Part shown: positions 23,242-36,800 of the stretch, piece by piece
Position numbering within the stretch: position 1 is the stretch's first letter
Layout: each line of letters opens with the position of its first letter
Source of the DNA: Nigrospora sphaerica
Lineage: Eukaryota; Ascomycota; Sordariomycetes; Amphisphaeriales; Apiosporaceae
Reading direction: 5' to 3'
Assembly: GCA_018287875.1 (NCBI GenBank)
Contig: JAGVVL010000002.1
Location: forward strand, 2,790,001 to 2,854,000
DNA length: 64,000 nt
Position numbers and translations under genes: made by a program
Notes under the pieces: generated by a model
The model's input: only the letters and a program-made list of their open reading frames with translations
The model's database searches: none
Told to the model about the DNA's origin: nothing

Positions 23242-24505
23242 CCAGCTTATACCTGGACCGATGTCGTACGCGCAAAAAAAAAACCACCCCACCGCGGGGC
23301 TCGGACAGGGTCTGCAAAAACCTGACTGGGAACGACGACCTTATCTGTTGGTCGCTTAGCAGGGCCAGGGGACTCGGCCGACGGGAAGACTACACTGGAG
23401 AGTAAGGACCAAAAAGGTAACAGTTATGGACTAGACTGGGCCTGGGCCTGAAATCATGATGTGATGGCATGGCGTAGACTCCCAGCACCGGCGGCTGAAA
23501 GAAGCAAAAAAAAAAATCACCATCATGGGAATGGGGGGGCGGCAGGCGGTGGGCATGTTCCGTCATCCATGGCAATTCATATCTGCATAAGCAACCCCGC
23601 CAGACAAGAGGGACCTGGCCAAGGAGGCGAGGATGCGGTTCGCCAAGGGCGACGGCGACCTTCTGACGGATCTTCGCGCATTTCAGCAATGGGATGCCAT
23701 GCCATGGGATACCATTCCCTTTCCTCTCTACACAGTAGCACCCGAAAGCTGTTGGTTCGCACAAACAGACATACTGTGCAGAGAGCACTTGGGAGTGCTT
23801 TATCAGCATTCGAAGCAAATCAGTAGATGCACTGGGTACATTACTTACTTCCCGTGTTATTTCTTGTTGCCGAACAAGTTAGCGTGGCTCGGTGGTTGGT
23901 CACGGCATTCCATGTGGTGATGGCATATTGTTCCGCCGCGCCCAAGGCCTACAAGGCTTCACTCATAGCCGGCATTGGTGTCCCCATCGGCCGGCTTCTT
24001 CCAGACCGGCCTCGAGCCTAGCCTACCTACAATGCTTCTATACGGAAGAAAGAGGTAGCGAGTCGGTTTGGCTGGGCGCGACGCGAGCGTATGGGGGGCC
24101 TATGGCCCCCGGGGCTTTTCGTCCCATCGTGTCTATCTCCTACGACTATAGCTGTTCTTCATCAGCCTACCCACTACCCCCCCCTCCTTCTCGCTGCTAT
24201 ACATGCGTCTTGTCCCTCTCCAGCCGGATGCCCCGGGGCCCCCCCTCTCCCCACGCACAAGCAATCCAACCGGAACTGGACCCCTAAAAGACCAGGCCCC
24301 CCGAGGTGCCCAGCCGAGATGCGCCTCCCGGCTGGACCCCTGAAGATCTCTCAGCCAGCCTAATGGGGCAATCTGCTGGGACATCGGCCAGCGCTGAACC
24401 TTAAAAAACTCTATCGTTCGCCTCCCTCCCGTGCTTCGTACACACGGTGCCATTGTTGGTTCTAGGTCCGACGGTGCAGCGGAGGAAGAGGGAGAGGAGA
24501 GCGTG

Positions 24506-24514
24506 TGAGAGAGA

Positions 24515-24547
<33 letters not shown>

Positions 24548-24574
24548 TGTGTTTTTGTATGTTTGTTTGAGAGA

Positions 24575-24609
<35 letters not shown>

Positions 24610-24610
24610 G
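24506..24610. repeat. Composite GA / GC / GT simple-repeat block
   Basis: Successive runs of GA, then GC, then GA, a short GT/T-rich break, and GA again with a few GATA units. It lies in the gene-free region 1.3 kb downstream of the glycogen phosphorylase stop side. Confidence 0.9.
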
Positions 24611-25451
24611 AAGAGGATAAAGAGGTGGCAGAGATAGAGGATGAGAGAACACCCGTACACCTGACTCTGTCCACACCAGCATCTGCGTGAGTTTGTGCTG
24701 CCCCTCCATCCGGTTTGGCCTTGTGGGTATGGGGGATAGTCCACCCATGCCCCTCGCTCTCTCTATCTTCATCCTATTCTCGCTGCTTACTGCGAGACTG
24801 TGTGTACACAACAGGTGGTTTGGCATCTCGCCCCAGCGAGATCGGCGCCGGGAAACTCCCGTCTCGTCTGTTTTTGTTCCCTCGTCGCCCTCGTGGCTGC
24901 CTGTCAAAAGTCGAGTAGGGTCCCCGTCCCCCTCTCCTTGGGGCTGCCAAGGGAATGGGGGGACGGGCGAAAGGGGGAACGGCGGCGGAATCGATTTACC
25001 TGCCCGGTCATGTCGTCATTCTTGCGCCAAAACGACCTTCCTACTGGACCCAAATCTCGTCTCGTCGTCCCAAGCCCGCCCGCCCCCCCCCCGTCGCGCG
25101 CCCCCCGTACGTGGGCCCTGCCCGCGTAGGTAGCGATTGGAAACCTTACGGTCCAGGCCCGTGGCCGGCTTCCGTGGTGGGCTGATGATGGCCCATGGCT
25201 GGTGGTGGGCCAAAGTGCCGTCGCTCGCCGGCCGGCCGTTCTGGCTCATCCATCACGTCTTCAAGCTCTGCCAACCTCGCCAACCCACCGTCTGGATATC
25301 ATCTCCCGAGACGCCTCTCTCTCTCTATCTCTCCCTCTCTCTTCCGGTGCGCGTACGTCATCACGTCAACTTGGCCATACTATGAGATGCGTGCCTGCTT
25401 CGTATGGATCACTCCACAACCTAATTTTCCCTTCCCACGTCATGCGCTGTT

Positions 25452-25496
25452 CACTGGCACATGGACCACTGGCACATGAACCACTGACACATGAAC
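25452..25496. repeat. 15-bp tandem repeat, three copies
   Basis: Units of the form CACTGGCACATGAAC at 25452-25466, 25467-25481 and 25482-25496, differing by one base each. It is about 400 bases past the glycogen phosphorylase stop codon. Confidence 0.85.
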
Positions 25497-25900
25497 GCGC
25501 GCGCTTGCTGAACTCTTGGGAAAATGCTATGCTCGTAGTGAATGGTGCGAGAAGGCTTTCGTAGACCCACAGTTGTGAACTTTTTTTTTTCCCCCGTTCC
25601 GTCAAGCGGGCCTCAATCATGGGGAAGTACCCGTCTACCGCCAGCCAGTGAACAATTTCTTACTGTAGCGACTTGGGTCGGGTTGGGTGCCAGTTCCTGG
25701 CAGTCCTCGTAGCTCTCATACGTACGAGGGACACCAGCTGCCTATGCCTAGTCTTGACCATGGCCACAGCCCATGTATGCCGGTCTTTCATTGGAACAGG
25801 TACAACTATTATGTTTCGCGGTAGCCCATGCGCCGGAAGACTCGATGTGACAAGAATGTTTTCATCTCCCCCCCGTAACGTCCCACGGCTGTCTCCGTGC

Positions 25901-28900
25901 TCAGTTCTCCACGCGAAGGGGTTCGATGTTCCAAATGCCCTCGGCATACTCGTTGATGCATCGGTCGGAACTGAAGAAGCCCATCCTTGCGACGCTGCGG
26001 ATGCACTTGCTGACCCATTCCTCCTGGTTGCGGTACTCCTCGTCCACCATCTTCTGGGTATCAAGGTAGCTCTGGAAGTCATCGGAAACGAGGTAGTAGT
26101 CGCCGTGGTCCCGGACGGCTGCTACCATGGCACCAAAGTCGTTGGGCTCGCCAAACATGCCCCCCTGAATCGCGTCAAAGACCTTGTTCAGGCCGGCGTC
26201 TATGGTGTGGGTGCCGTAGGTATGGGCGTGGCGCAAATCTTCCACATCCTCAGACAGTGTGCCGAACAGGAAGATGTTGTCCTGGCCCACCTCGCGCGTA
26301 ATCTCGATCTGGCATTTATGTCAACATGTATCCTCGGGAGGACGAGTGTCAAGAGGTCCCTTACGTTGGCTCCATCGCAGGTTCCAATGATCAGGCCGCC
26401 GTTCAGCACGAACTTCATGTTGCTTGTTCCAGATGCCCTATCCACCGCCTGTCAGACACTGGCATGCGCCAGAACGAGGGACATCCACTTACTCTGTGCC
26501 GGCAGTGGAGATATGCTCGCTGAGGTCTGATGCCGGGATGATCATCTCGGCCTTGCTGACGTTGTAATCTTCCAAGAAGATGACCTTCAATAGGTCGCCA
26601 ATGTCGGCATCCTTGTTGACGACGGCACCCACATTGTTGATGAGGTGGATGATTTGCTTGGCCATCCAGTATCCAGGAGCCGCCTTTCCGCCAAAGATGG
26701 AGACGCGCGGCAGTTGCTTCTTTCTCTCTTCGGGGCTCATGGCCTTAAGGGTCAGGTAACGATGGATGACGCCGAAAATGTTGAGTTGCTGGCGCTTGTA
26801 CTCGTGTATTCTCTTGACCTGGACATCGAACAGGGCCGAGGGGTTGACAGTCACATCAAGCGTTCGCTTGATGTACTTGGCCAGACGCACCTTGTTGGCG
26901 TACTTGATCTCGGCCCACTCCTTCCTGAAGTCCTTGTCGTTGATCGACAGCTCGAGCTTGTTGAGCTGGGTGAGGTCTTTCAAGAAGTCGTGGCTCCCTG
27001 TCTTGGCGGCGATGAGGTCCGACAGGCGCGGGTTTGCCTGGTGCAGCCATCTGCGCGGCGTGATTCCATTGGTGACGTTGGTGAACTTGTCGGCCCCGAA
27101 GATGGTCACAAAGTCCTTGAAAATGGTCGTCTGGATGAGGTCCGAGTGAAGCTCGGCCACACCGTTGACTTTGTGCGAGCCCACGATGGCCAGGTACGCC
27201 ATGCGGACCATCTTGGGCTGCGACTCCTCGATGATGGAAACCCTGGTCAGCATTTCACGGTCATTCGGGAACCTCTTCTCGACACTCTGCAAGAAAAACA
27301 GGTTGATGTCGTAGATGATCTGCAGGTGGCGCGGCAAGAGGTGCTGCATCAACCCGACGGGCCACTTCTCTAGGGCCTCGGGAAGGACAGTGTGGTTAGT
27401 GTAGCCAAACTATTGTCTCGTCAATATCCGCTGAACTGCCAAGCCAACCGCACCAGGTCGTCTCAGACTTACGGTCGATGTGACGATCTTCCATGCCTCG
27501 TCCCATTCGAGACCCTCCGTGTCGATCAAGATGCGCTGTAGCTCGACGATAGCGAGGGTAGGGTGGGTATCGTTGAGCTGGATGGCGACCTGATCGGGAA
27601 ACTCGCTCCAAGCCCGCTTCGACTTCTTGAAGCGCCGGACGATGTCGTAGAGAGAGGCAGCCACCCAGAAGTATTGCTGCTTGAGGCGCAGCTCTTTGCC
27701 GCGGTCCAGGTTGTCGTTGGGATACAACACGGCACTGATTGTTTCGGCCCTCTGCTGGTCTGCCACCGAGCTCTCGTAGTCTCCGCTGTTGAACTTCTGG
27801 AAGTCGAACTCGCCGCTGGACGCCTTGCTGGACCAGAGCCGCAGGTTGTTGGTCGACGGGGTGGCGTAGCCGGGGATGGGCATGTCGTAAGCGACAGCGG
27901 TTACGATCTCACCACCCTCCCAGTGCGCAACCGGCTTGCCATTCTCATCTTGACTCTTTCGGACGTTGCCATAGAATTGGATCTTGTGCCTTTAGTCAGT
28001 GCTTGTTCACCGTCGCACGGTGTCATTTGGAATGTGGCAACTCACGTCGACGGTCACATCATGACGGGGGAACTCCCAAGGGTTGAAATCGAGCCAATAA
28101 TCAGGAACCTCGACTTGGTAGCCATTGATGATCTCCTGCTTGAAGATACCGTATCGGTATCGTAGGCCGTATCCCCAGGCGGGGTAGTTCAGAGAGGCCA
28201 GACTGTCAAGGAAGCAGGCGGCCAGTCGGCCAAGACCACCGTTGCCCAGAGCTGCGTCGTGCTCTTGCGAGATGATGTCTTCGATGCGGAAACCGAGATC
28301 CTCCACGCCCTCTGTATAGACGAGTCAGCACCCCTCGGCCGTATTGCCTGGCGGCTGAGCCAAACCAGGCTCTCATACGCACCCTTGGTAATGTTCTTCA
28401 TGCCGACATTGAGTATGGCATTGTCTAGGGCGCGGCCCATGAGGAACTCCAGACTCAGGTAATAAACGCGTTTGCTGTCGGCGAACGTCTGGCGCTGCTG
28501 TGTTTTGTTCCACTCGGTAATGAGGCGGTCGCGAAAGGCCAAGCTCGTTGCCGAGTAAGCAGCGCCCTCGTCGCAGTTGAACAAGCTTCGCGCCAGGGTC
28601 GTCTCGACATGGCGGACAAACTCCTTCTCGAAGCCGTCTTTGTCGGAAAAGGGCTTGACTTGATGCTTGGTCCAAGCCGCACGCTGGGGCTCCGGGATAG
28701 ATGCTGCGGAGAATTTCACGTCAGCAGCTGCCCAGGGCCGTGTGGTTTGAGCACGCAATGCCACTGGCGACCTCGAAAGCATGCCACTCTCGGTAGCTCG
28801 CAGGGCAACCCCGTGACCCGGCCAGGAGCATGAGAAGGGGCGTACCACGCACCCGCCGCGAGATACAAACGTCTAAAAGAAGGAGGAAAGAAGCGAGGTA

Positions 28901-29137
28901 GGGGATAGGAGAAGTGAGATGTTACCTTCAACGCTCTTTACCTCGCCGGCCCCGAAACCGGTGTACGTGCGCTTATGCTTGGGGCGCGAGATGCCAGCAG
29001 GGCCGACAGAGCCAACAATGTCGACGATGGGAGCTCCTGGTGTGCGCACGTCAGCCCATGACCTCGCGGTCTGTACGGGAACACTTACCCATGGAGGGAC
29101 GTCGCTCCCTGCTGGGCAGACGCTGCTCGGTAGCCAT
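25901..29137 (-). CDS. GPH1: Glycogen phosphorylase
   Basis: Eight exons on the minus strand: 29137-29089, 29036-28926, 28703-28383, 28311-28046, 27982-27473, 27409-26493, 26437-26365 and 26308-25901. All phases fit; 884 residues, normal for fungal phosphorylases. The enzyme releases glucose-1-phosphate from glycogen in the cytosol using pyridoxal phosphate. Clear family blocks are [82 protein letters not shown] and [12 protein letters not shown]. The cofactor-binding segment [10 protein letters not shown] has its lysine at about 733. The N-terminal extension ([11 protein letters not shown]... to [12 protein letters not shown], about 50 residues) is the usual site of regulatory phosphorylation in fungi. 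Intron 2 is unusually long (222 bases) and is open in frame with exon 3. Downstream of it on the strand lies the HOG1 upstream region. Confidence 0.97.
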
Positions 29138-32100
29138 GACTGGTGGACAGTGGCTAAGAGGGGGAAGGTTCTCAAGTTTCGGAGCTGGGCTAGGCCGTCT
29201 GGGCTACGAAAAAGGGCCGAAGCGGGTTCGAGCCTCCCGAACGAAGCTGTCGAGGGATATTAGCATTTGCCTGAATGTTCCGACACGCACCTTGTCCGCA
29301 GACATGAGTCGCGACGCGCACGCTGGTAGTCATGGATGGCACTTACAATTGGCCGCTTTCTCCCCGGGGGTCGGCGAATGGAGCAACCGATCGGTAAGCT
29401 CTCCTGGATCTGAGGGAGGGGGCGGGGTAAGAAACTGCGGGTAGCACGGAAGGCGACAGGAGGAAGTCGTTGGGAACGGAAAGCAGCGGACTTCGGATCA
29501 GGAACAAAGCGAATCACCCTGGGATCAGGAGTTCCTAAGGAAGAAAGAATAACGAGAGCTTCTTCGGAGGGGGAAGGGTGGTACTTAAAGCGAGATGCCG
29601 GCTCCTCGACGACGACGTGTTGGCGGATTGGTCAATGGGATGGAGGGGGTTGCCGGGCACGATGGTGTGATACGAAGGGGGGCACCTCATGTAGGTCGGC
29701 CGCCGCAAGAAGCGTAATGACGACGAGAATCATGTGTTATTAGCCCTCGCCAGCTCTAGCTCTCCAACTCCCCCAGCTCCCAGCTTCTTGGGCCTGGAGT
29801 TGGGAATGGGTCCACGGAAAGCGGCCATTTACCTACCTTATGGCAAGCGACCCCGCGTGCGGATGACAGATCATGGGAGGTTGAGTGGCTTGGATGCGAC
29901 AATCGTCCCATCCCGCCTCCACGTAGAGTTTCCATGGCTGACTGCCCGCCCTTGATGCCTTGTTGGATCCAGCTGCTTGCTTGCCCACGGCGACCGCCGT
30001 TGCAGAGGCCGCCGCCTAGACGCTTGTCCCCGTTCCACGATGCTCCGTGTTCCCATAGCTATGTGTGTTGTTGAGGAAGGGCAGGTGCAGCAATGGATGC
30101 CGTGGACCCACGCGCACCCACATTACCTGGTATCCGAGGTAGGAGGTACTTGGCGACCTGCGTTCGTGCCTCTCCGCGTGCCTCATCTCCAGGCTGGTGC
30201 ATACGTGTGTCTCCATGGATGGTGGTGCTGCACCCAAGCTGCACGAACGACATTGCTTACTTGATTTTACTTTATACCTACCTCCATGGAGGTTTATAAC
30301 CCATGCCAGAAGTACCTGGACATGTATCGGAGCTGCGTAGCTGGACAGCTGTAGGTAGCTCCCGCTTCTTCCCCCCTGTCAGTCAGACCACCTTGGACCC
30401 AAGTAGGCAAGCCACCGTTTATATGTACTAACAAACCGGTTCTCGAAAACCCATGCTGCTCGGGCCCATGCGGGCGGGCAACGCCCGTTGTGACCCGCCG
30501 CGCGCCGTATCAGCACCACAACATGCTGGAACCCCTGGTTACGAGAAGGACCTGCCCTACGGTAGGTATCTTGTTAAGGAAATATCTACCTATCCTGTAA
30601 AGTTCCACTGGGGTGATCTTGTCTTGTCTCAGTGTACAGATAGGACGCATGCGACCTCCTCATTAGCCGGGCGCGCAATGCTAGTACGTAACCCAGGATG
30701 TAGGCAGTGGGCGCTTACTTCGAATCCTCTATTTACCTTGTGGGTAGGCTGAACTGGAAGGGGGGACGCAGAGAGTGCGGGGTATAGACGGGCTCCACCA
30801 GCCCGCGTGGGAGATCGCCTAGCCACGGGAGAATTGTGGGATCGGGATTCTCGTTGGCTCCATCTCGTTCGAGATTCTCAGGCCATTCATCCTTAGCCGT
30901 AACCTCGACGACAACGAGCCGGGATGGTTGTCTATGCAGTTTAGTGATGAGAAAAAGTTAAGACGGAGAGACAGAAAGAGGGAGAGGGCGAGAGAAAGAG
31001 AGAAAGAGGGCGGGAGCCCGGTATTCTCCCGATACCCGGCCGTTAACTGGCCCGTCTTATACCGTAGCCCTCCATCCGGCAAACGGCCTGCTACACCGCC
31101 CGGAGAGGGGGGGGATGCAGCTCCAAAGACCAAAAAATGGATATCAGGCAAAGTATTTGATGCGTATGCCCGCCTTGGGTACCCTATTACTTGGACCGTT
31201 GAGCTCCCTGCAATTCCAAGCAACGATGCCAGCGAGCAAGACGCTGGCTCGGTGTCTCTTGCTTCAAGAGAGGACGGCCCTACCTCGTTCATGCCCGGCC
31301 ACCCGGCGCAATGACACGAGAATGATAGAAGCCTTTCCTCACCTCCAGACATGCCCGGAACGCCTTGGCAGCAGCTGTCTGCATGCACAGTCCCACCCAC
31401 ACTTTCGTACACACGAACGCACAATGTGCATCTGTGCAGCATCGACTGTGCTTTTGCCATCATACACTTCTTCGTCCAGAACCGCCTTCATGTTTGATTT
31501 GCTGGCTGCTTCCACCTGCAGTGCCATGACGCGCTTGCTGCTACACCCCATCCGCCTGTATCGACGCCGACCACCGCCACACGCATCTCGGCCCCCTATA
31601 CCCTCGTGACCAAGGTTCGGCTCCCCTCCTTCCTACGTACGGTTTTATGGCCGACCCATCACCACCAGCTGCCGGCTTGTCAGTCACACTTTCCACTCCC
31701 GCATTGGCGACGGGCGGAGCCTACGCCCCAAGTCGACGCGGCCCAGCCGGCGAGTCGGCTCTACCTATTGAACTCGCGTCCTGTGGTACAACGCATCGTC
31801 AGTCACGTGCCTCCTAGAAGTATACAGAAACGTGTTATTAGCAGTGACCATGGTAAGCAGAAGTACCACATTGGCAGCGACCCCGTTCTGCCTCCTCACA
31901 CCATTCATTCAAGGCTGTACCGCCCTGTCCATCGCTTGTGGTAGAGTTGTTATATACTGCTGGTTGGCCACCTTCATGCCCCGATATTATATAGTCCCCC
32001 ATTGCCGTTCGCAGAGCTGAGAGGCACCATGGCTTTTGCTGGCCGTGGTCGTATCTCCTTCTCGAACTGCACTCTGCCGTCTTCACGCGGGAAGATTTTC

Positions 32101-32473
32101 TTCGACCGCCCCGACCGCCCAGCCAGTACGAACAGTTGCAGTTCGTGATTGCAACCACCACAAGAAGCATCGGCTGGCTGGTCCACAATCCGCGTGGTCA
32201 GGCATCCAATTCCGTGGCGGCCACGGGGCTGTCGTGGACCTCCCGGCCCCTTTCTATTCATAACTAAATGTATACGTGTCAGTGCAATGCAGGCGCTGGA
32301 CCAGGAACGCCGCGCCAAACATCATTGCCTTAATGAGAACCCAACAAATGTCCCACCAAAAAGAAAAACGCCTGCCCAATGCTAAGGTAGGGAGTCAGCC
32401 CGCCGCTCTGTGAAGAGATGAGAGACGATCAGTGGATCTAGATGCCAAGGAAAGGTGTATGTGTGTCAAAGCA
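29138..32473. other. 3.3 kb intergenic region
   Basis: Contains the glycogen phosphorylase promoter on its left and the 3' region of the G alpha gene on its right. No coding frame is convincing. TACCTACC-type words occur at about 30274-30300 and 30560-30600. Confidence 0.55.
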
Positions 32474-33827
32474 TTAGAGTATGCCGGAATCTTTGAGTGC
32501 GTTGTTGAGGATGGTTTCCTTCACGGCCGCGAAGACCAGTCGAATGTTGGAAGTGTCGGTAGCTTGCGTTAAGCTACATCGCCTGGTCAGCCACGTCACT
32601 CTGATTTCAAGCAGCTACGCTGCGAGGCTCCGCTTACTGAGGGTAAAGGTTCAAGTGAGCCCTGTTGACCTGGTTGAACCTCCACAGCAAGTACTTTGCT
32701 GCCTTGTTGACGTCGTTGCCTCCTGAGTAGTCTGGGAAATAGTTGCCCAAAGGTGATCTCGGCAATTTCACCTTAAAAATGTCGACTTTGTTGAGGAACA
32801 GGATCAGGCTCGTTCGCATGAACCACCTCGAGTTCACGACCGAGTCGAACAACAGCAAGCTTTCCATCATCCGGTTCTAAGTAGTCGTCAGCAACACGGG
32901 GACGCCGTACAGCAGCAGGCAATAAGCAGCCGTCGTACCTGACTACTCTCCTCCAAAAGGACCTGGTCGTACTCGCTGAGTGCCACACAAAAGATAATGG
33001 AGGTGACATTCTCAAAACAGTGTATCCATTTCTTGCGCTCGCTTCGTTGGCCACCCACGTCAAACATGCTAAGTCGTACGCGTCAGCAAGCGGCCATCGT
33101 CATGCCCTCACGCCTCCCACTTACTGGATACTTAACGCTCCCATCTGGAACCGAGTCTCGTAAATACCCGTCGTTTTGGTTCGGGCCCGAAGGACGTCCA
33201 TTTCGTTGGGTAGGTAGTCTGGCGCGCAAATCCTCGAAACTTCGTCGAAGAAGCTGCCCTGGGCATCAGCATGTACCCTTGTGGCTGTGAAAGGAACCGC
33301 TTACTAGCCGGCCGAGTCCATCAGGTAGAACTCGGTCTGATGTTCCATTAGACGCTCGATGCAGGGGTCACTCCATATTGCCTGAACGGCAGCGCCCACT
33401 TTGGGCTCGATATGCGCCGAAGGCCCCGACTCCACTGAGTAGTTGAGCAGGTATTCGGCATGCTCTTTGTTGGCCTCGTTGCTTGGCGCGACGTCGAATT
33501 GCTCCATGGCGTTGATGACGGCCTTGGCGCACTCGATCAAGTTTTTGAAGACGGTGGCGCGGTAGTTGTAAAGCTCGTCATCGGAGTAGCCCTTGAGGTG
33601 AATGATCTTCATCTGTTTGACGATAGTCGACTTGCCACTCTCCCCCGAACCTGACCGGTCAGCACACTCCACACCGCGGCGGTGCCCGATGTCTCCAACT
33701 CACCAAGAAGCAGGATTTTGCATTCTCGCCGTAACCTCTTAGAGTCCTCATCCAGTACCCTGTCGATCGCCTGGCTCCGTTTCTTTTGCTCCTCCTCCTC
33801 GTTGCTCGTGCTCATGCAAGAGCCCAT
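32474..33827 (-). CDS. gna-3: Heterotrimeric G-protein alpha subunit, group III (GNA-3/MagA/GPA2 type)
   Basis: Six exons on the minus strand: 33827-33704, 33650-33305, 33253-33125, 33068-32939, 32876-32638 and 32573-32474; 355 residues. All five introns are 51-64 bases and in phase. The protein begins MGSCMS, giving a myristoylated Gly2 and palmitoylated Cys4. The P-loop GSGESGKS is at 42-49. The switch I arginine lies in RARTKTTG at 181, and switch II DVGGQ has Gln207. NKVD gives guanine specificity, and the TCAT-equivalent segment is near the end. The tail KDSGIL lacks the cysteine that pertussis toxin modifies, a mark of group III rather than group I. In fungi this subunit activates adenylate cyclase and links carbon sensing to cAMP/PKA, conidiation and virulence in pathogens. 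Neighbouring DNA upstream is gene-free for 9 kb. Confidence 0.96.
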
Positions 33828-36800
33828 GACTGCAGAATACCTGGTCGGAACGCCCGAGTTTGGCCTCATTCACGGTGGCGAGCGCTGCTCGTGGAAACTT
33901 GCACTGCCAACTAGAGTCGCAGGTTGTCGGTTCTACTGGTGCATTGCCCAAGTCGCGTCTCCAAGCGCTCGGCGATGCGAGGTTACCGGACCTAGCAATG
34001 CCGCCGGGGACGCGCAACCGGAATGACGAAGGGCCAGCCTGAGTCGTGACAAGGAGCGGCGTCGAGCTTAAGCGTTTCGGGTGGTAATCGGGCTCTTCGG
34101 ATAAAGAGCGCGCGGCGGCGGCTATAATTGGGTGGGTATCGTCGTCGTCGCCGTGGGAGATTTCGGTCGGACAGCGAGACCGATCTGCGACGGGTAGGGC
34201 TTTCGTTCAGCTGGTCAATTCACTGACGGACAGGCAGCGCCGAGGCAGAGGCGGGAAGGCGGACTGGGAAGGTGGAAGGAAGAAAAGAGACAAAGTCAGA
34301 GGAGGGCCAGGGAGTAGGGCAGCGCAACGGGCACCTATTCAGCCCGGCCAAGGTGGTGTCTTAGCCTGTGTTTTCGGAAGGACTGCCGATCCGATGAAAG
34401 CGACGATGGTCGACACCGGAGCATCCCACGCAGCGAATCCACTTGAATGCGCTACCCCGGTCCGATGTTTCGAAGCTCGGTGCAATTGGTAGTTTTGGCA
34501 ACAGGTAGCAGGTGAGGATGGGTGACGGAAGCACGAACGTACCGGTGCGAGGGCCAGTCGGCCGGTCCGTAGCAACCTAAGCTGGAGCCCACGGACGAAG
34601 AAAACAAGTGGAGAGCAGGAAGTGGGCAGGCAGGTTGCGGTGGAAGAGCGGCAGCGGCAGCAGTCGCAGCGGCGGCGGCAACGGGTAAAGCAGGTGGTGG
34701 TGGCTCAGTAGAAGGGACAGGGCAACCGGCAAACAAAGCGGGAACAGGCTAGTCAGAGCGCGGGTGGATAGCCCAGGCGCGCCAGGGCGGGTTTTGGTTG
34801 GCGAGGGGAGGTAGCGGATGTTGGTACTCGAGCGTGGGCCGGTCGTGGGTTTGCCGTTCTGTGCCACGACGTTGTGTGGCAGGCTCGATCCGATATTAGA
34901 AAACGCCTGCCTGGAGAAGCAGCTACGGTCGACGACGGGGGAGATGGCGAGTCCTGGGTGGGCGGCGGCGGGCTGGGGAAGAGAGGAGAAATAGTTCTTC
35001 GGGTAGCTGTTGGGAGTCCAATCAGCCGTACGCTGATGACGGTGAATGGCGATCAACGGGCTCAAGGACGGGGGGGGGGAAGGGGGGCCAGAATCCCCGT
35101 GGAGCGCTGGCGGCCGGGCGAGTCGAGTAGCCAGGCCCGTTGATTCGCTGTCTGCCGGGCGCTCTCAGCAATGGTGCTCGACCGAGCCCCTACGACTGGG
35201 GGGAGTGGAAAGGGTATGGGGGAGGCTGGTGAAGACGTTGTAAAAGCAGGCGATGCTTCAACGGCAAGGAGGGATCGGGAGGCAAGTGTCCCGTTATGTG
35301 GGAGGCGACGATGAACTAGCTGAAAGGTAAAAAGCGTACACTTTCGATCAATAGGATGAGTATTTTCCCCTCTTGGGCGGTGACCGCTTCTCTTGTGCCG
35401 CAGGCAGATTGGCAGAAGGCCAGGACTCGTTTAACCTTAATAGTAACGAGGGTTCATCATTGCATGCGCTGGCCGTACCGGGGTGAAGGGGTGGAAGGGG
35501 GCTGAGGGAGGGGAGGGCCTGGTTGTATCGATGTCGCGTTGTGAAGTTGTGTGTGCGAACATGCATCCATGGAGGCCCTTGGTGCATAGCAACGGCTACA
35601 AGCCCATAGGCACTCCCGTATATGGGAATTCGATGCACCCTAGGGTTCATGGCTTTCGAGCAGCAAGCCGGCCAAAACTGGGGGCTCGGTGCTGAGGTGA
35701 GGGAGGGCAGGGAAGTCAGGAAGAGAAGCCGACCTTCTCGACATCTCGTCTCATGGCCATCGCCGTCGCTGGCATCGGCGTCGGCCTCCACGTCCACCCG
35801 CTGCGGTCGCGCGCCTGCCCTCGTCTTCTCCGCAATTGCTTAGCAGCAAAGTCTCCGCTGAAGTTTGTTGTTCATTCGTCACCGCATCTGCCCCTGCCCC
35901 TACGCACATGCTTGCGGTCCATGCAGGGCTCCGTCTGCTTCTTTCTCTCTTGCTCTCTCTGGCCAAGGAAAAAAAAAAGAGAGGCTCATCAAAAGCGCAT
36001 GGCGCCCTGCTTTCACCACGCATACACCTGCGTCAACCCATGACAGCATGGATACTTATCCAATGGATCCCTTCGACTGATGAGTGCCCCAGCGAGTTCC
36101 ACATATGAACCGCGTTTGATCTCCCGCAGCCCCAGGCCCTTCAGATTGCACTGCTGGGTTCGCGCGGCAGTTCCGTGGCCCATGACCACTCTGATTGGAA
36201 CGATGCACAGATTGGCCTCAGCCCTGGGACTCTTGGGCATCTATAGCACACACAGAAAAAGAAAAGAAAACAATCGCCATTTGCAGTGCCCACGGGCGAA
36301 CCGGCCTTTCCATCCTACGCGATGGTGACCGGATGAAACGAGATCCATTCGTAGTCTGCCATCCAGTTGTGTGGCCATCCTGACATCAGACCTCGGCGGC
36401 GACGACCGGTCTCGTATCTCATTGGGGGGAAGCCAGCAGAGCACTTTCGGATTTTACGTATCGTAGTACGACGTATGTATACCCTACACGTACTTGTATG
36501 ATGTTACAGACCTGCTGCTTGCGCGCGCCCGCAAGGTACAGAGGGAGCCACACGTGGGCCTCTGAGTTGGCGAGTGGGTTACAAAGTCCCCAAGAGAAGA
36601 GAGGTAGGCGGCCTTTCTGGCGGGTTTCCATGTCCCCGCCTGCCGTAGTAGGCAATTGGAAGATGCCCAGCTGGAATGCGACGTCGCGATCGTCCACCCA
36701 CCAGATCAAGCGAGAGCCGAGAGGCAGATCGCAGCGTCGATGAGGCGCCTTGGCGGTGGCTGGAATAGCAAGTACTTGTTTGCCCGAGCCACATAAGAAG

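Larger units (their letters stand above)
18594..25900. other. 7.3 kb gene-free region between HOG1 start and glycogen phosphorylase stop
   Basis: All open frames here are unlike known proteins, and none can be linked into a plausible multi-exon gene by eye. The HOG1 side (18594-19500) is probably promoter and 5' leader, with a GCA/GCG repeat and GA runs. Two perfect TGACGTCA palindromes occur at 21786-21793 and 23234-23241. A mixed GA/GC/GT simple-repeat block lies at 24506-24610 and a 15-bp tandem repeat at 25452-25496. A long non-coding RNA cannot be excluded. Confidence 0.55.

Noticed and set aside
24506..24610. Possible CRISPR-like or satellite array
   Set aside because: It is a mononucleotide/dinucleotide simple repeat without unique spacers, and the genome is eukaryotic.
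29215..29245. GGTTCGAGC, a second T-loop-like word
   Set aside because: The 5-bp stem does not pair, and the site lies in the glycogen phosphorylase promoter.
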